Assembly: GCF_002896875.1 (NCBI RefSeq)
Contig: NZ_CP023278.1
Location: 806,001 to 870,000, forward strand
From: Nostoc sp. CENA543
Lineage (GTDB): Bacteria > Cyanobacteriota > Cyanobacteriia > Cyanobacteriales > Nostocaceae
DNA: 64,000 nucleotides
Reading direction: 5' to 3'
This document shows positions 43,786 through 53,397 of this stretch, piece after piece (the stretch's first letter is position 1; the number at the start of each line of letters is the position of its first letter). The notes beneath the pieces are model-generated. The model ran no database searches, was not told where the DNA came from, and saw only the letters and a program-made list of their open reading frames with translations. Made by a program: the position numbers and the translations under genes.

Positions 43786-46530
43786 ATGAAATTTTACTTG
43801 AATAGATTCTCTCTATGGCAGTGGAGTTTGATATTTTATTTCATCGCAACTGCACCAACTTTAGCTCAAATTATTCCCGACCAAACTTTACGTAATAACT
43901 CCGTTGTTTCACCAAATTGTACAAATTGTCAGATTACGGGCGGTACAAGATTGGGCAATAATTTATTTCATAGTTTTGATAGTTTTTCCATCCCTATAAA
44001 TGGCATTGCTGATTTTCAAAATCCAGGAGATATACAGAATATTATTAGCCGTGTCACAGGTCAATCGCCATCTTTGATTGAGGGATTAATCCGTACTAAT
44101 AATACAGCTAACTTATTTTTAATTAATCCGAATGGAATTGTTTTTGGTTATAACGCTACGCTCAATGTCGGTGGCTCATTTATTGCAACTACAGCCAATA
44201 GAATTAAATTTGCGGATGGCTTTGAATTTTTAGCAACACCCACTCAGGTTAATCCTTTACTAACAATTAGTGTGCCTGTGGGGTTAGGTTTTGGAGAAGT
44301 ACCAGGAAAAATTATTAATCAGGCGATCGCACTAGACAAATTTGGTAATCCTGTAGGTTTACAAGTACCATCCAATCAAACCTTAGCACTGATTGGTGGA
44401 GAAATATCCTTAGACGAAGGTTTTGTTACCACACCAGGAGGCAGAATTGAGTTAGGCAGTGTCTCAGGTAACAGTTTCGTCAACTTTATCCCTACAGATA
44501 AAGGTTGGACTTTCGGTTATGAAGGTGTACAGAACTTTCAAGACATTACCCTCTCTAAAGCCGCTTTTGTCGGTTCTAGTGATTTCCTGGGTGCTGATGT
44601 CCAAATGCAGGGAAAGCGCATTACTATCACTGAAGGTAGTCAGGTGAGTTCCTTAGCTGGAACTGGTGGACAAGCAGCTAATTTCGATATCCGGGCTTCA
44701 GAACAATTAGAGTTAATTGGAACGACGCAAGACTTGTACACAACAGGTATTTTTAATGAAGTTCGTCAGAACATTACAGGAGAAGGAAAGACTCTCTCAA
44801 TTGCAGCTCCCCGTTTAATTGTGCAAGGAGGCGCACAAATTTCCACTATTACTGACGGTGCAGAACGAGCCGTAGATTTATCTGTTAAAGCTTTCGATTC
44901 TACTGAACTGACAGGATACTCAACTGTTTTTGGTATTCCTAGCGGTTTATTTGCTCAAGTCAAGCCAGGGGGTACCGGTGATGGTGGAGTCTTAACCATT
45001 GAGACAGCAAATCTACTAGTCCAAGGAGGCGCGCAGGTTTCAGCTGCTACTTTTGGGGGAGGTAAGGCGGGGAACTTGAACATCATAGCATCTGAGTCTG
45101 TAACAGTAGAGGGAAGAACCCCAGATAACTTGATTGGTAGTGGTTTATTTGCTCAAGTTGAAGACGGTGCTACAGGTGATGGTGGTAATTTAATTATTCA
45201 GACTCAAAAATTAAATGTTTTGGGTGGAGCGCAAATTTCCACATCGGCACGCAGTGGTGGAAAAGGGGGAATTTTAACTATCAATGCAAGTGATTATATC
45301 CTGGTGAGTGGAACTGCACTCATAGCCCAACCAACACCAGATGATCAAAATAGAAGTAACATCCTCGTCTCTGCTGAACGAGGAGCTACCCGTGATGCAG
45401 GCGCATTACAAATCACTACTCCTACCTTAACTGTAGAAAATGGCGGGAGAATATCAGCAGATAACTTTGGTTCAGCCAAAGGAGGAATTGCCACTTTAGA
45501 TGTCAAAAAATTACTGATTAGTAACGGCGGGGAAGTCAGAGCAGGTTCTTTTAGTCAGGGTGATGGTGGAACTTTAACTGTCAATGCTAGCGAATCTGTA
45601 GATGTAGTTGGTATTGCTAATATTGGTGGTCAAGCAACCCCCAGTACCTTATTCTCTCAAGCTCAAGACAGTGGGAAAGCCGGAAATCTCATTATCACTA
45701 CCCCAAATTTAAATGTTCGTGATGGGGGAGAAGTAACTGTAAGTGCCATAGGTACAGGCGAAGCAGGTAACTTAACAACTAGAGCCAACATTATCCGCCT
45801 CAACCAAGGTAAAATCACCGCCGAAACTAATGCAGGTGCAGGTGCAAATATCAGATTAGAAGATGTAAAACTATTGCTGTTACAAAATCAAAGTCTCATT
45901 TCTGCCCAAGCATTTAATAATGCTAACGGGGGTAACATTACTATTGATGCACCTGATGGTTTTATTGTCGCCACAGCCAAGCAAAATAATGATATTGTCG
46001 CCAATGCTTTTCAAGGGCGTGGTGGCAATATCAACATTAATGCTCAGAGTATTTTTAATTTAGAACAACGCCCATCACTACCACTAAACAATACTAACGA
46101 CATTGATGCTAGTTCCCAGTTTGGCTTAACAGGAACAGTCACAATTAATACACCTGATATAGATCCGAGTCGGGGCTTGGCACAGTTACCTAGTAATCTC
46201 ACTGATGCTTCAGAGCAAATAGTGTCTAGTTGTAACCCAGGCAATCCCGCCAGACGCAGTTCCTTTACAGTCACAGGTAGGGGAGGAATTCCCCGCAGTC
46301 CCATCGAACCATTTCAAGGTGAAGTATCTACAGCACGATGGATAACTTTAGATTCTCTCAACCTTGAGCAAAATACTCATGTCAGTCATGAAAATCAGCC
46401 ATCTTCCCCAGCGAAAATAGTTGAGGCGCAAGGCTGGATTGTGGATCAAGATGGTACTGTATCTTTAGTAGCTCAAATGCCAAATATTACCCCGCGCGGT
46501 TTGTCTGTATCTAGTGGTACTTGCTTCTGA
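43786..46530 (+). CDS. Filamentous haemagglutinin-like TpsA adhesin
   Basis: 914 residues. After a signal peptide (ending around TAPTLAQ) comes the two-partner-secretion domain: GGTRLGNNLFHSFDSFSIPI, RVTGQSPSLIEGLIRTNNTA and NLFLINPNGIVFGYNATLNV. The rest is a beta-helix of repeats with GG-QIST and SGG-AGNLTI types. The C-terminus ends in a short Cys-bearing segment. It should cross the outer membrane through a TpsB (ShlB/FhaC) partner, which is not in the window. DUF928 and CHASE2/CHAT genes downstream are common neighbours of such adhesins in cyanobacteria. Confidence 0.92.
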   Translation: MKFYLNRFSLWQWSLIFYFIATAPTLAQIIPDQTLRNNSVVSPNCTNCQITGGTRLGNNLFHSFDSFSIPINGIADFQNPGDIQNIISRVTGQSPSLIEGLIRTNNTANLFLINPNGIVFGYNATLNVGGSFIATTANRIKFADGFEFLATPTQVNPLLTISVPVGLGFGEVPGKIINQAIALDKFGNPVGLQVPSNQTLALIGGEISLDEGFVTTPGGRIELGSVSGNSFVNFIPTDKGWTFGYEGVQNFQDITLSKAAFVGSSDFLGADVQMQGKRITITEGSQVSSLAGTGGQAANFDIRASEQLELIGTTQDLYTTGIFNEVRQNITGEGKTLSIAAPRLIVQGGAQISTITDGAERAVDLSVKAFDSTELTGYSTVFGIPSGLFAQVKPGGTGDGGVLTIETANLLVQGGAQVSAATFGGGKAGNLNIIASESVTVEGRTPDNLIGSGLFAQVEDGATGDGGNLIIQTQKLNVLGGAQISTSARSGGKGGILTINASDYILVSGTALIAQPTPDDQNRSNILVSAERGATRDAGALQITTPTLTVENGGRISADNFGSAKGGIATLDVKKLLISNGGEVRAGSFSQGDGGTLTVNASESVDVVGIANIGGQATPSTLFSQAQDSGKAGNLIITTPNLNVRDGGEVTVSAIGTGEAGNLTTRANIIRLNQGKITAETNAGAGANIRLEDVKLLLLQNQSLISAQAFNNANGGNITIDAPDGFIVATAKQNNDIVANAFQGRGGNININAQSIFNLEQRPSLPLNNTNDIDASSQFGLTGTVTINTPDIDPSRGLAQLPSNLTDASEQIVSSCNPGNPARRSSFTVTGRGGIPRSPIEPFQGEVSTARWITLDSLNLEQNTHVSHENQPSSPAKIVEAQGWIVDQDGTVSLVAQMPNITPRGLSVSSGTCF

Positions 46531-46640
46531 GAAATATAGGTGATAGGTGAAAGTAAAGAGGAAACAAGAGTTTTTCTTTTATTCGTGGCGAGTGGTAACG
46601 CTGCCAGTGCGGTTGCTTCTATGTAAAATCTGATTTATTT

Positions 46641-47513
46641 ATGCGGCGAGACTCAATTTTTTACAAACTATTTCAACAATATCCCAATTTGTTATTTGAA
46701 TTATTGACCAATCCTCCAGAAAATGCAAATGCCTATAGATTTGATTCGGTAGCAGTCAAAGAACCCAAATTTGAAATTGATGGCGTGTTTCTCCCACCGG
46801 AAAATGCAGGTGTAGGAGTCGTGTATTTTTGTGAAGTCCAGTTTCAAAAGGATGAAAGATTATATGAACGTGTTTTAGCTGAGTCCTCACTGTATTTCTA
46901 CCGCAACCGTGACAGGTTTAGTGATTGGCAAGCAGTCATTATTTATCCATCTCGTAGCCTCGAACAAACTGATATTCATCCCCATCGCTCATTTTTAAAT
47001 GGTGGACAATTACATCGAATTTATTTAGATGAATTGGGAGATATTCGTACATTACCTATTTGGGTAGCACTGATGGTATTAACTACAGTAGGGGAAGAAC
47101 AAGCACCCGATACAGCAAGGTATTTGTTAAACCGAACTCGTCAGGAAGTCTCATCACCTACGAGTCGCGCCATAATAGAAATGATCACAACAATTATGGT
47201 TTACAAGTTTGAGCAATTAACTAGAACGGAGGTAGAAACAATGCTGGGAATAACACTCAAGGAAACACGCGTTTACCGAGAAATTAAAGAGGAAGGACGT
47301 GAGGAAGGACGTGAGGAAGGACGTGAGGAAGGACGTGAAGAGGCAACAGTTAATATAATTACGCGACTGCTAACGAAGCGATTTGGTGAACTTTCTCCAG
47401 AAACGCGATCGCTAATTTCTAGTTTACCTTTACCTGTCCTCGAAGATTTGACGGAAGCACTGTTAGATTTTACTAGTCTTGCTGATTTGCAGTCTTGGTT
47501 GGCAGCACGTTGA
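46641..47513 (+). CDS. Rpn-family recombination-promoting nuclease (DUF2887/DUF4351)
   Basis: 290 residues. MRRDSIFYKLFQQYPNLLF and DSVAVKEPKFEIDGVFLPP are the DUF2887 start; EVQFQKDERLYERVLAE carries the PD-(D/E)xK core, so it is a probable DNA nuclease. The C-terminus (IITRLLTKRFGELSPETRSL, LEDLTEALLDFTSLADL) is DUF4351. Between them is a repeat giving four Arg-Glu-Glu-Gly units. These genes are widespread in cyanobacteria and move between sites. It stands between the haemagglutinin and the CHAT-CHASE2 gene and may be a later insertion. Confidence 0.88.
   Translation: MRRDSIFYKLFQQYPNLLFELLTNPPENANAYRFDSVAVKEPKFEIDGVFLPPENAGVGVVYFCEVQFQKDERLYERVLAESSLYFYRNRDRFSDWQAVIIYPSRSLEQTDIHPHRSFLNGGQLHRIYLDELGDIRTLPIWVALMVLTTVGEEQAPDTARYLLNRTRQEVSSPTSRAIIEMITTIMVYKFEQLTRTEVETMLGITLKETRVYREIKEEGREEGREEGREEGREEATVNIITRLLTKRFGELSPETRSLISSLPLPVLEDLTEALLDFTSLADLQSWLAAR
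47289..47336 (+). repeat. 12-bp tandem repeat inside the nuclease gene
   Basis: GAGGAAGGACGT is repeated four times without change, coding for EEGR units. In-frame copy-number change would alter only linker length. Confidence 0.9.
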
Positions 47514-47589
47514 CGACTGATGGAGTGCATATAGTAGTGTAACCTTTCGTACTAAAGTAAGTTACATTGCCATATCTGGGGTACTGACG

Positions 47590-49938
47590 TTGGGTAAGTT
47601 AGTCGTTTTAAAGTTAGGCACAGGCAATTTTGAGGCGGGATTTCCTGTCACACTGCAAATTGGTGATGAAGATTTCCGACCTATTTTAGAAATCACTGCG
47701 GAACTCCCACCAAACCCAGAAATTCCCCTCTGTTACCATCAATGGCAGTCTATCTATCGTCAACTGAAATTTCCTGGTCGTCCTATCGGTATTCCTAAGC
47801 AATCAAAACAAAACCCTTCCTTGCAAGATTGCCAAAAAGCGGCAGATAATTTGAGATTACAGTTAAATAATTGGCTATCATCCCCTAGTTTTCGTCCCAT
47901 TCGGGAAAAATGGCTGGAAAAACTTGTACCGGCAGACCGTATCCGCGTACTACTACAAACCAATGATTTGAGATTGCAAAAACTGCCTTGGCATTTGTGG
48001 GAGGTTTTAGAACGCTATCCCAAAGCCGAAGTTGCGTTGAGTGCGCCTAGTTATGAACAAGTCAACCGCAACTCACAGCCTCAGTCACAGGTGAAAGTTT
48101 TAGCAATTTTGGGTAATAGTCAAGGAATTGATATCCAAACAGACAGTCAAATCTTAGCAGCATTACCTCACGCCAATACTACTTTTCTCGTCGAACCATC
48201 AAGCAAAGACCTGACTGACCAGTTATGGGAACAAGACTGGCAGATTTTGTTTTTTGCGGGACATAGTGCTACTGATGGCAGTAATCAAGGGAAAATTGAG
48301 ATTAATCACACAGAAAGCCTGACAATTAGTCAATTAAAGTATGGGTTACGAAAAGCTGTAGAAAAAGGTTTGCATTTGGCAATTTTTAACTCCTGTGATG
48401 GTTTGGGTTTAGCGCGGGAGTTTGCAGATTTGCACATACCCCAAATCATCGTCATGCGAGAACCCGTCCCTGATAGGGTGGCGCAACAGTTCCTCAAGTA
48501 TTTTTTAGAAGCTTTTGCTCACGGTGAATCTTTATACATAGCAGTTAGAGAAGCGCGGGAACGTTTACAAGGATTAGAAACGCAATTTCCCTGTGCGACT
48601 TGGTTGCCTGTAATTTATCAAAATCCGGCAACTATGCCTCTACTGTGGCAAGAATTACACCTCAACCACAATAGTCAGCAAATAACATCCGTACCCAAAA
48701 CCCCAACGAGGAGAGGTATTGAGCTTAGAACAGCTTTATCTGCGGTCATGCTGACAAGCATAGTTACCACAGCATTGTTAATGGGTGTACGGTATTTTGG
48801 TTTTCTGCAATCATGGGAGTTAATGGCATTCGACCATATGCTGCGTCTTCGTCCCCAGGAACAACCAGATTCTCGGATACTGATAATTGAAGTTACAGAA
48901 GAAGATGTGCAAGCCCAATCTATAAATAGGCGCGGGTCATTGTCTGATGAGGCTTTAGATAAGTTATTAGCTAAATTAGAAGCGTATAAACCACGAGTTA
49001 TTGGTTTGGATATATACCGAGATTATCCTGTACAGCCAAGTTATCCCAAGTTGGCGGCACGGATGAAAAATAGCGATCGCTTTGTGGCAGTATGTCAAGT
49101 TAGTAATCCCCAAAGTAGCAAATCAGGGATTAAACCACCGCCAGAAGTTCCTGCTTATGCCCTTGGTTTTAGTGATATCGCCATTGATGCCGATAATGTG
49201 GTGCGTCGTCATCTATTGGCGTTAACTCCTCCTCCCTCATCTCCCTGTAATGCACCTTATGCTTTAAATGTGCAGTTGGCACTACGTTATTTATATCAGG
49301 AAGGCATTCAATTAAAATTTACCCCTGATGGAGCATGGCAATTAGGTCAGCTCGCATTTTCACCCATCGAAACCCATACCGGAGGCTACCAAGGTATTGA
49401 CGCGTTAGGACACCAGATTTTACTCAATTATCGCTCCTTGCGTGACTTAGAAGCGATCGCTCCCCGCATCACCTTACAACAAGTATTAACTGGTAAACTC
49501 CAACCTGATGCAGTTCAAGACAAAATAGTTTTAATTGGTACTACCGCCGAAAGTTTTCGAGATTATTCACTCACACCCTACTCTTCCTCAAAAGGTGAGT
49601 CACAGCAAATAGCTGGAGTTTCTTTGCAAGCACAGATGGTAAGTCAGTTGTTGAGTGCGGCTTTAGATGGACGACCTCTGTTATGGACTTGGAAGATTTG
49701 GGGTGAAGTGATTTGGGTTGGGGGTTGGGCGATAATTGGCGGTTTACTTGCTGTATATCTGCGACAACCCACTTATTTAGGTTGGGCAGTTGGGGGAGTG
49801 TTTCTGAGTTTATACGGTTTTTGCCTGATATTATTAATACTATATAGTTGTTGGATTCCTTTTGTACCTGCGGCGATCGCTTTAGGATCTAGTGCGGTCA
49901 TACTCATCACAGTAATTAAGCCTATCCAAAAATCATAA
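47590..49938 (+). CDS. CHAT-CHASE2 membrane protein
   Basis: 782 residues from a TTG (MGKLVVLKLGTGNFEAGF); no better start is seen. Residues 165-350 are a CHAT domain with His225 in FFAGHSATDGS and Cys269 in FNSCDGLGLA, the caspase-like pair. A helix near 380-405 leads to an extracytoplasmic CHASE2 sensor domain (about 410-680; LMAFDHMLRLRP, RVIGLDIYRDYP, DKIVLIGTTAESF), then three helices (about 690-780). It probably turns an external signal into CHAT activity in the cytoplasm. The DUF928 gene follows 27 bases on. Confidence 0.92.
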   Translation: MGKLVVLKLGTGNFEAGFPVTLQIGDEDFRPILEITAELPPNPEIPLCYHQWQSIYRQLKFPGRPIGIPKQSKQNPSLQDCQKAADNLRLQLNNWLSSPSFRPIREKWLEKLVPADRIRVLLQTNDLRLQKLPWHLWEVLERYPKAEVALSAPSYEQVNRNSQPQSQVKVLAILGNSQGIDIQTDSQILAALPHANTTFLVEPSSKDLTDQLWEQDWQILFFAGHSATDGSNQGKIEINHTESLTISQLKYGLRKAVEKGLHLAIFNSCDGLGLAREFADLHIPQIIVMREPVPDRVAQQFLKYFLEAFAHGESLYIAVREARERLQGLETQFPCATWLPVIYQNPATMPLLWQELHLNHNSQQITSVPKTPTRRGIELRTALSAVMLTSIVTTALLMGVRYFGFLQSWELMAFDHMLRLRPQEQPDSRILIIEVTEEDVQAQSINRRGSLSDEALDKLLAKLEAYKPRVIGLDIYRDYPVQPSYPKLAARMKNSDRFVAVCQVSNPQSSKSGIKPPPEVPAYALGFSDIAIDADNVVRRHLLALTPPPSSPCNAPYALNVQLALRYLYQEGIQLKFTPDGAWQLGQLAFSPIETHTGGYQGIDALGHQILLNYRSLRDLEAIAPRITLQQVLTGKLQPDAVQDKIVLIGTTAESFRDYSLTPYSSSKGESQQIAGVSLQAQMVSQLLSAALDGRPLLWTWKIWGEVIWVGGWAIIGGLLAVYLRQPTYLGWAVGGVFLSLYGFCLILLILYSCWIPFVPAAIALGSSAVILITVIKPIQKS

Positions 49939-49965
49939 ACATATATTTTTACTCGACCACAAATT

Positions 49966-50784
49966 ATGAAAATCCTGCAATTAACCATAGCCTTGGGAAT
50001 ATTATTCACAAGCAATATATCCTATCCTTTAAAACTCCAGGCTTTACCAATTAATCATCATCTAGCATCCTTAAAATTTGTGCCACCACCACCACCACCA
50101 AACCGAGGTGCAACAGGTTCGAGAAGCGGGGCTGCTAGTCGTGGATGCACTGCAAATAGTCAAACTGTCACAGCCTTAGTTCCCACCTATCAAACAACTC
50201 TGAACTCAGGTGAGCAAACGATTGTTCCCATCACTCAAGTTTGGGGTTTAACAAACACTGAATCTCCTCAATTCTTCTTTTTTGTTCCCTACAATGTCTC
50301 ATCTATAAAAAACATTGAGTTTGTTTTACAAGAACAAACCAATAACAAAAATAAAACTTTATATCGTACTAATTTGACAATTCCAAAATCACCAGGAATT
50401 ATTAGCGTTAATTTACCCCCTACTGCAACTTCATTACAGATAGGAACAATGTATCACTGGTTTTTTAAAGTCCGGTTGCAATGTGACCAGCAACAACCTT
50501 TGAAACTAGATTATACAGAAGGTTGGATACAAAGAATTAACCAAAATTCCACACTTAATGCACAACTCAAACAAGCACAACCCCAACAACAGGTGACACT
50601 TTACGCCGCCAATGGTGTTTGGTACGATGCCATCATGAATTTAGCAGAATTACGCCTAAAAGATCCTCAGAATCAAGACTTATTGACACAGTGGGCAACT
50701 TTACTGTCTTCAGTTAGCTTGGGAGAAATAGCAACTCAACCACTAATTGATTGTTGCCAACCCCAGTTAAATAACGTTCCGTAA
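49966..50784 (+). CDS. DUF928 exported protein
   Basis: 272 residues with a signal peptide (MKILQLTIALGILFTSN). A Pro run and NRGATGSRSGAASRGC linker lead to the DUF928 domain: ALVPTYQTTLNSGEQTIVPI, FFFFVPYNVSS, TMYHWFFKVRLQCDQ and WYDAIMNLAELRLKDPQN. DUF928 proteins are cyanobacterial, of unknown function, and usually sit beside CHASE2/CHAT or haemagglutinin genes, as here. Terminator downstream. Confidence 0.9.
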   Translation: MKILQLTIALGILFTSNISYPLKLQALPINHHLASLKFVPPPPPPNRGATGSRSGAASRGCTANSQTVTALVPTYQTTLNSGEQTIVPITQVWGLTNTESPQFFFFVPYNVSSIKNIEFVLQEQTNNKNKTLYRTNLTIPKSPGIISVNLPPTATSLQIGTMYHWFFKVRLQCDQQQPLKLDYTEGWIQRINQNSTLNAQLKQAQPQQQVTLYAANGVWYDAIMNLAELRLKDPQNQDLLTQWATLLSSVSLGEIATQPLIDCCQPQLNNVP

Positions 50785-50923
50785 ACCGAAAAGTTTGGCG
50801 ATCGCTATGTCCAGAATACCTGCTCCAGTGGATTTTTGCGAAAATCTGTGCTTTTCGATATATTTAACCAAACCACAAATAGCAGCGATGCTGATGGGAA
50901 ATTTAAGTATCAAATCATACCTA

Positions 50924-50950
50924 ACTCTTTCTGATCAGGAGGGGTTTTTT
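50924..50950 (+). terminator. Terminator after DUF928
   Basis: An imperfect stem around CTGATCAG, closed by ACTC/GGGT with wobble pairs, is followed by six T. It ends the haemagglutinin-DUF928 block. Confidence 0.7.
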
Positions 50951-50996
50951 AATGGGATGGAGATTTTCTGACTCAGTAACAAAAAATAAAGCTTGA

Positions 50997-51060
50997 TTGA
51001 ACTTTCACTCTATGATACCTATAATACTTTTAAATAACGGTATTCCGCTCAAGATACCGT
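50997..51060 (+). promoter_or_regulatory. Promoter and operator-like palindrome of the pst region
   Basis: TTGAAC at 50997-51002 and TATAAT at 51020-51025 are 17 bases apart, a near-consensus promoter. ACGGTAT (51037-51043) and ATACCGT (51054-51060) form a perfect 7-bp inverted repeat just downstream of the expected start site, placed where a repressor could block elongation. An AAGGAG ribosome site follows before the ATG at 51079. The regulator is unknown. Confidence 0.65.
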
Positions 51061-51078
51061 ATAAAAGGAGTATTACGA

Positions 51079-52236
51079 ATGAGCAAGTCGCAGCATCAAA
51101 CGCAATTAAGCTATGACTTAATTGTGAAAACCCAGGTTTATGTTGTGCGAGTTTTGCAGACTTTGCAGATATCTTCCCAACATATAGTTAGGTGGTTAAA
51201 GGTTAGCAAGCTCCGCAGTTTTACAAGTCTTGTTGTAGTTGGAGCTATTTTCAGTATAGCGATCGCATCCTGTTCTGGAAATCAAGCTTTTAGTCAGCCT
51301 GCTGATATTAAGCTGAAACTCGTCTCTTTCTCTGTGACAAAAGCGGCTCATGATCAAATTATTCCTAAATTTGTTGCCAAGTGGAAGCAAGAACACAATC
51401 AAAATGTCATTTTTGAGCAGAGTTATGGGGGTTCTGGGACACAAACTGCTGATGTGATTGCAGGTAAACAAGCAGCAGATATCGTACACTTAGCTTTGCC
51501 TTTAGATGTCAATAAAATTCAACAAGCAGGCTTAATTAAACCGGGTTGGGAAAACAGATCGCCGAGAAATGGTATTGTCAGTAAATCTGTAGCGGCGATT
51601 GTAACTCGTGAAGGCAACCCCAAAGGGATTAGAAATTGGGCAGACTTAGCAAAAGACGACGTAACATTAATTGCAGCTAACCCCAAAACTTCTGGTATTG
51701 CTATTTGGGAATTTTTAGCTTTGTGGGGATCAGTGACTCTCACAGGTGGCGATGAAACGACAGCATTAGATTACATCACAAAAGTCTATAAAAACACCCC
51801 AATTCTCACAAAAGATGCTCGTGAAGCTAGTGATTTATTTTTTCAACAAAATCAAGGTGATGTTTTAATCAACTATGAAAATGAAATAGTCTTGGCAGAA
51901 AAAAGCGGCTCAAAACTTCCTTACATAGTACCTGCTGTCAATATTTCTATTGATAATCCTGTTGCCATAGTTGATAAAAACGTTGATGAGCATAGAACCA
52001 GAAAAGTTGCAGAAGCATTTGTTGATTTCTTGTATTCCACAGAAGCACAACGGGAGTTTGCTAAGTTACAATATCGTCCCGTTAACCCAACTGTAACTCA
52101 AGAAGTAGTATCTCAATTCCCTCCAGTGAATACTCTATTTACATCTCAAGATTTAGGAGGTTGGGAACTAATTCAGCAGAAGTTTTTTGCTAACGGGGGA
52201 GTTTTTGATCAGGTGCAGACTGCCAAAAAATTATAA
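51079..52236 (+). CDS. Sulfate/thiosulfate-type substrate-binding protein
   Basis: 385 residues with a long N-terminal region before a membrane helix/lipobox-like IASCSG near 65-69. The mature part matches sulfate-binding proteins (Sbp/CysP type): LVSFSVTKAAHDQIIPKF, QSYGGSGTQTADVIAGKQAA, IVHLALPLDVNKIQ, TREGNPKGIRNWADLA and LINYENEIVLAE. The long N-terminal extension is unusual. No sulfate permease or ATPase follows; instead pstS-pstC-pstA-pstB does, so it may feed the Pst permease or act on its own. Oxyanion specificity (sulfate, phosphate, phosphonate or arsenate) is not decided by sequence. Confidence 0.85.
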   Translation: MSKSQHQTQLSYDLIVKTQVYVVRVLQTLQISSQHIVRWLKVSKLRSFTSLVVVGAIFSIAIASCSGNQAFSQPADIKLKLVSFSVTKAAHDQIIPKFVAKWKQEHNQNVIFEQSYGGSGTQTADVIAGKQAADIVHLALPLDVNKIQQAGLIKPGWENRSPRNGIVSKSVAAIVTREGNPKGIRNWADLAKDDVTLIAANPKTSGIAIWEFLALWGSVTLTGGDETTALDYITKVYKNTPILTKDAREASDLFFQQNQGDVLINYENEIVLAEKSGSKLPYIVPAVNISIDNPVAIVDKNVDEHRTRKVAEAFVDFLYSTEAQREFAKLQYRPVNPTVTQEVVSQFPPVNTLFTSQDLGGWELIQQKFFANGGVFDQVQTAKKL

Positions 52237-52368
52237 TTAATTTCCAATTAATTGGCAATCATTGGACATTTTATCAGAATCATATTTGATTTCTGCGAAC
52301 CTAGTTATGCTTCTGTTCCCTGTTCCCTAAATACGCCAGTAATTTCAATAATCAAGTCAGATTCCTAT

Positions 52369-53370
52369 ATGAGCTTTTATCGCCTCTTGAAAAATAGTAT
52401 TTATCCTGCAACTTTGATGCTCATTGTCAGCAGCATTACAGGTTGTAACAGTGGAAAAGAATTACAAACTCAAGTTAGTATTGATGGTGCAGCCGTAGGT
52501 TTTCCCATTTCCTTAGCAGTTGCAGAAGAGTACAGTAAAGTTAAACCTGACGCACAAGTGAGTGTTGCTTCTAGTGGGACTGGTGGTGGTATCAGTAAGT
52601 TTTGTAATGGTGATATTGATATAGTTGGGGCTTCTCGTACTATTAGAGATGAAGAAATTAAAAAATGTCAAAGTAAGAAGATTGACTTTATTGAATTACC
52701 TATCGGGTTAGATGGTATTGCTGTGATTGCTAACCGGCAAAACAACTTTGCTAAATGTCTCACAATTAATGAATTAGACAAAATTTGGAGTGCTAAATCA
52801 GACGGGAAAATTTTGACTTGGAATCAAGTTAATCCCAAGTTTCCTAATGAAAAACTCAAGCTATATGCTCCAGCTTCCGACACCGGAACATTTGATTATC
52901 TCACTCAAGCTGTAACTGGTAAAGCTAAGAATGGCCGGACAGATTACACCCCTAGTCATAATCAAAACCTACTTGTACAAGGGGTAGCAGGTGACGCGAC
53001 CGCTTTAGGTTATGTAGGCATATCTTACTACATTCAAAACCAAGATAAGCTGAATTTAGTAGCAGTAGAAAGTCCCAGTGGAAAGTGTGAAAAACCCATT
53101 CCTGTGGATAATGTGATTAAAAATATCTACACGCCTTTATCTCGTCCTTTATTCATCTACGTCAGTAAAAAATCCTTAGATACTAAGCCAGCCGTAAAAG
53201 AATTTGTCGAATTTTATCTAGAAAATTCTTGGAAATGGGTAGATAGCGTTGGTTATGTAGCTTTACCTGATGAAGCTTACATCAAAGTCAAACAGAAATT
53301 CGCTAGTGGTGAAACTGGGACAAAATTTAAAAAAGCTAAACCCGGTCAACCAATTACTAATTTTATTTAA
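52369..53370 (+). CDS. pstS: Phosphate-binding lipoprotein PstS
   Basis: 333 residues from MSFYRLLKNSIYPATLMLIV; the frame is open 39 codons farther up, but the signal peptide with lipobox SSITGC fixes the start. Phosphate-binding features: DGAAVGFPISLAVAEEY, SVASSGTGGGISKFCNGDID, GASRTIRDEEI and a SDTGTFDYLTQAV loop. The lipid anchor is on the cytoplasmic membrane. It passes phosphate to PstC-PstA. Confidence 0.93.
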   Translation: MSFYRLLKNSIYPATLMLIVSSITGCNSGKELQTQVSIDGAAVGFPISLAVAEEYSKVKPDAQVSVASSGTGGGISKFCNGDIDIVGASRTIRDEEIKKCQSKKIDFIELPIGLDGIAVIANRQNNFAKCLTINELDKIWSAKSDGKILTWNQVNPKFPNEKLKLYAPASDTGTFDYLTQAVTGKAKNGRTDYTPSHNQNLLVQGVAGDATALGYVGISYYIQNQDKLNLVAVESPSGKCEKPIPVDNVIKNIYTPLSRPLFIYVSKKSLDTKPAVKEFVEFYLENSWKWVDSVGYVALPDEAYIKVKQKFASGETGTKFKKAKPGQPITNFI

Positions 53371-53397
53371 CTAAAATCTTGATAGCTGAGATTTTTT

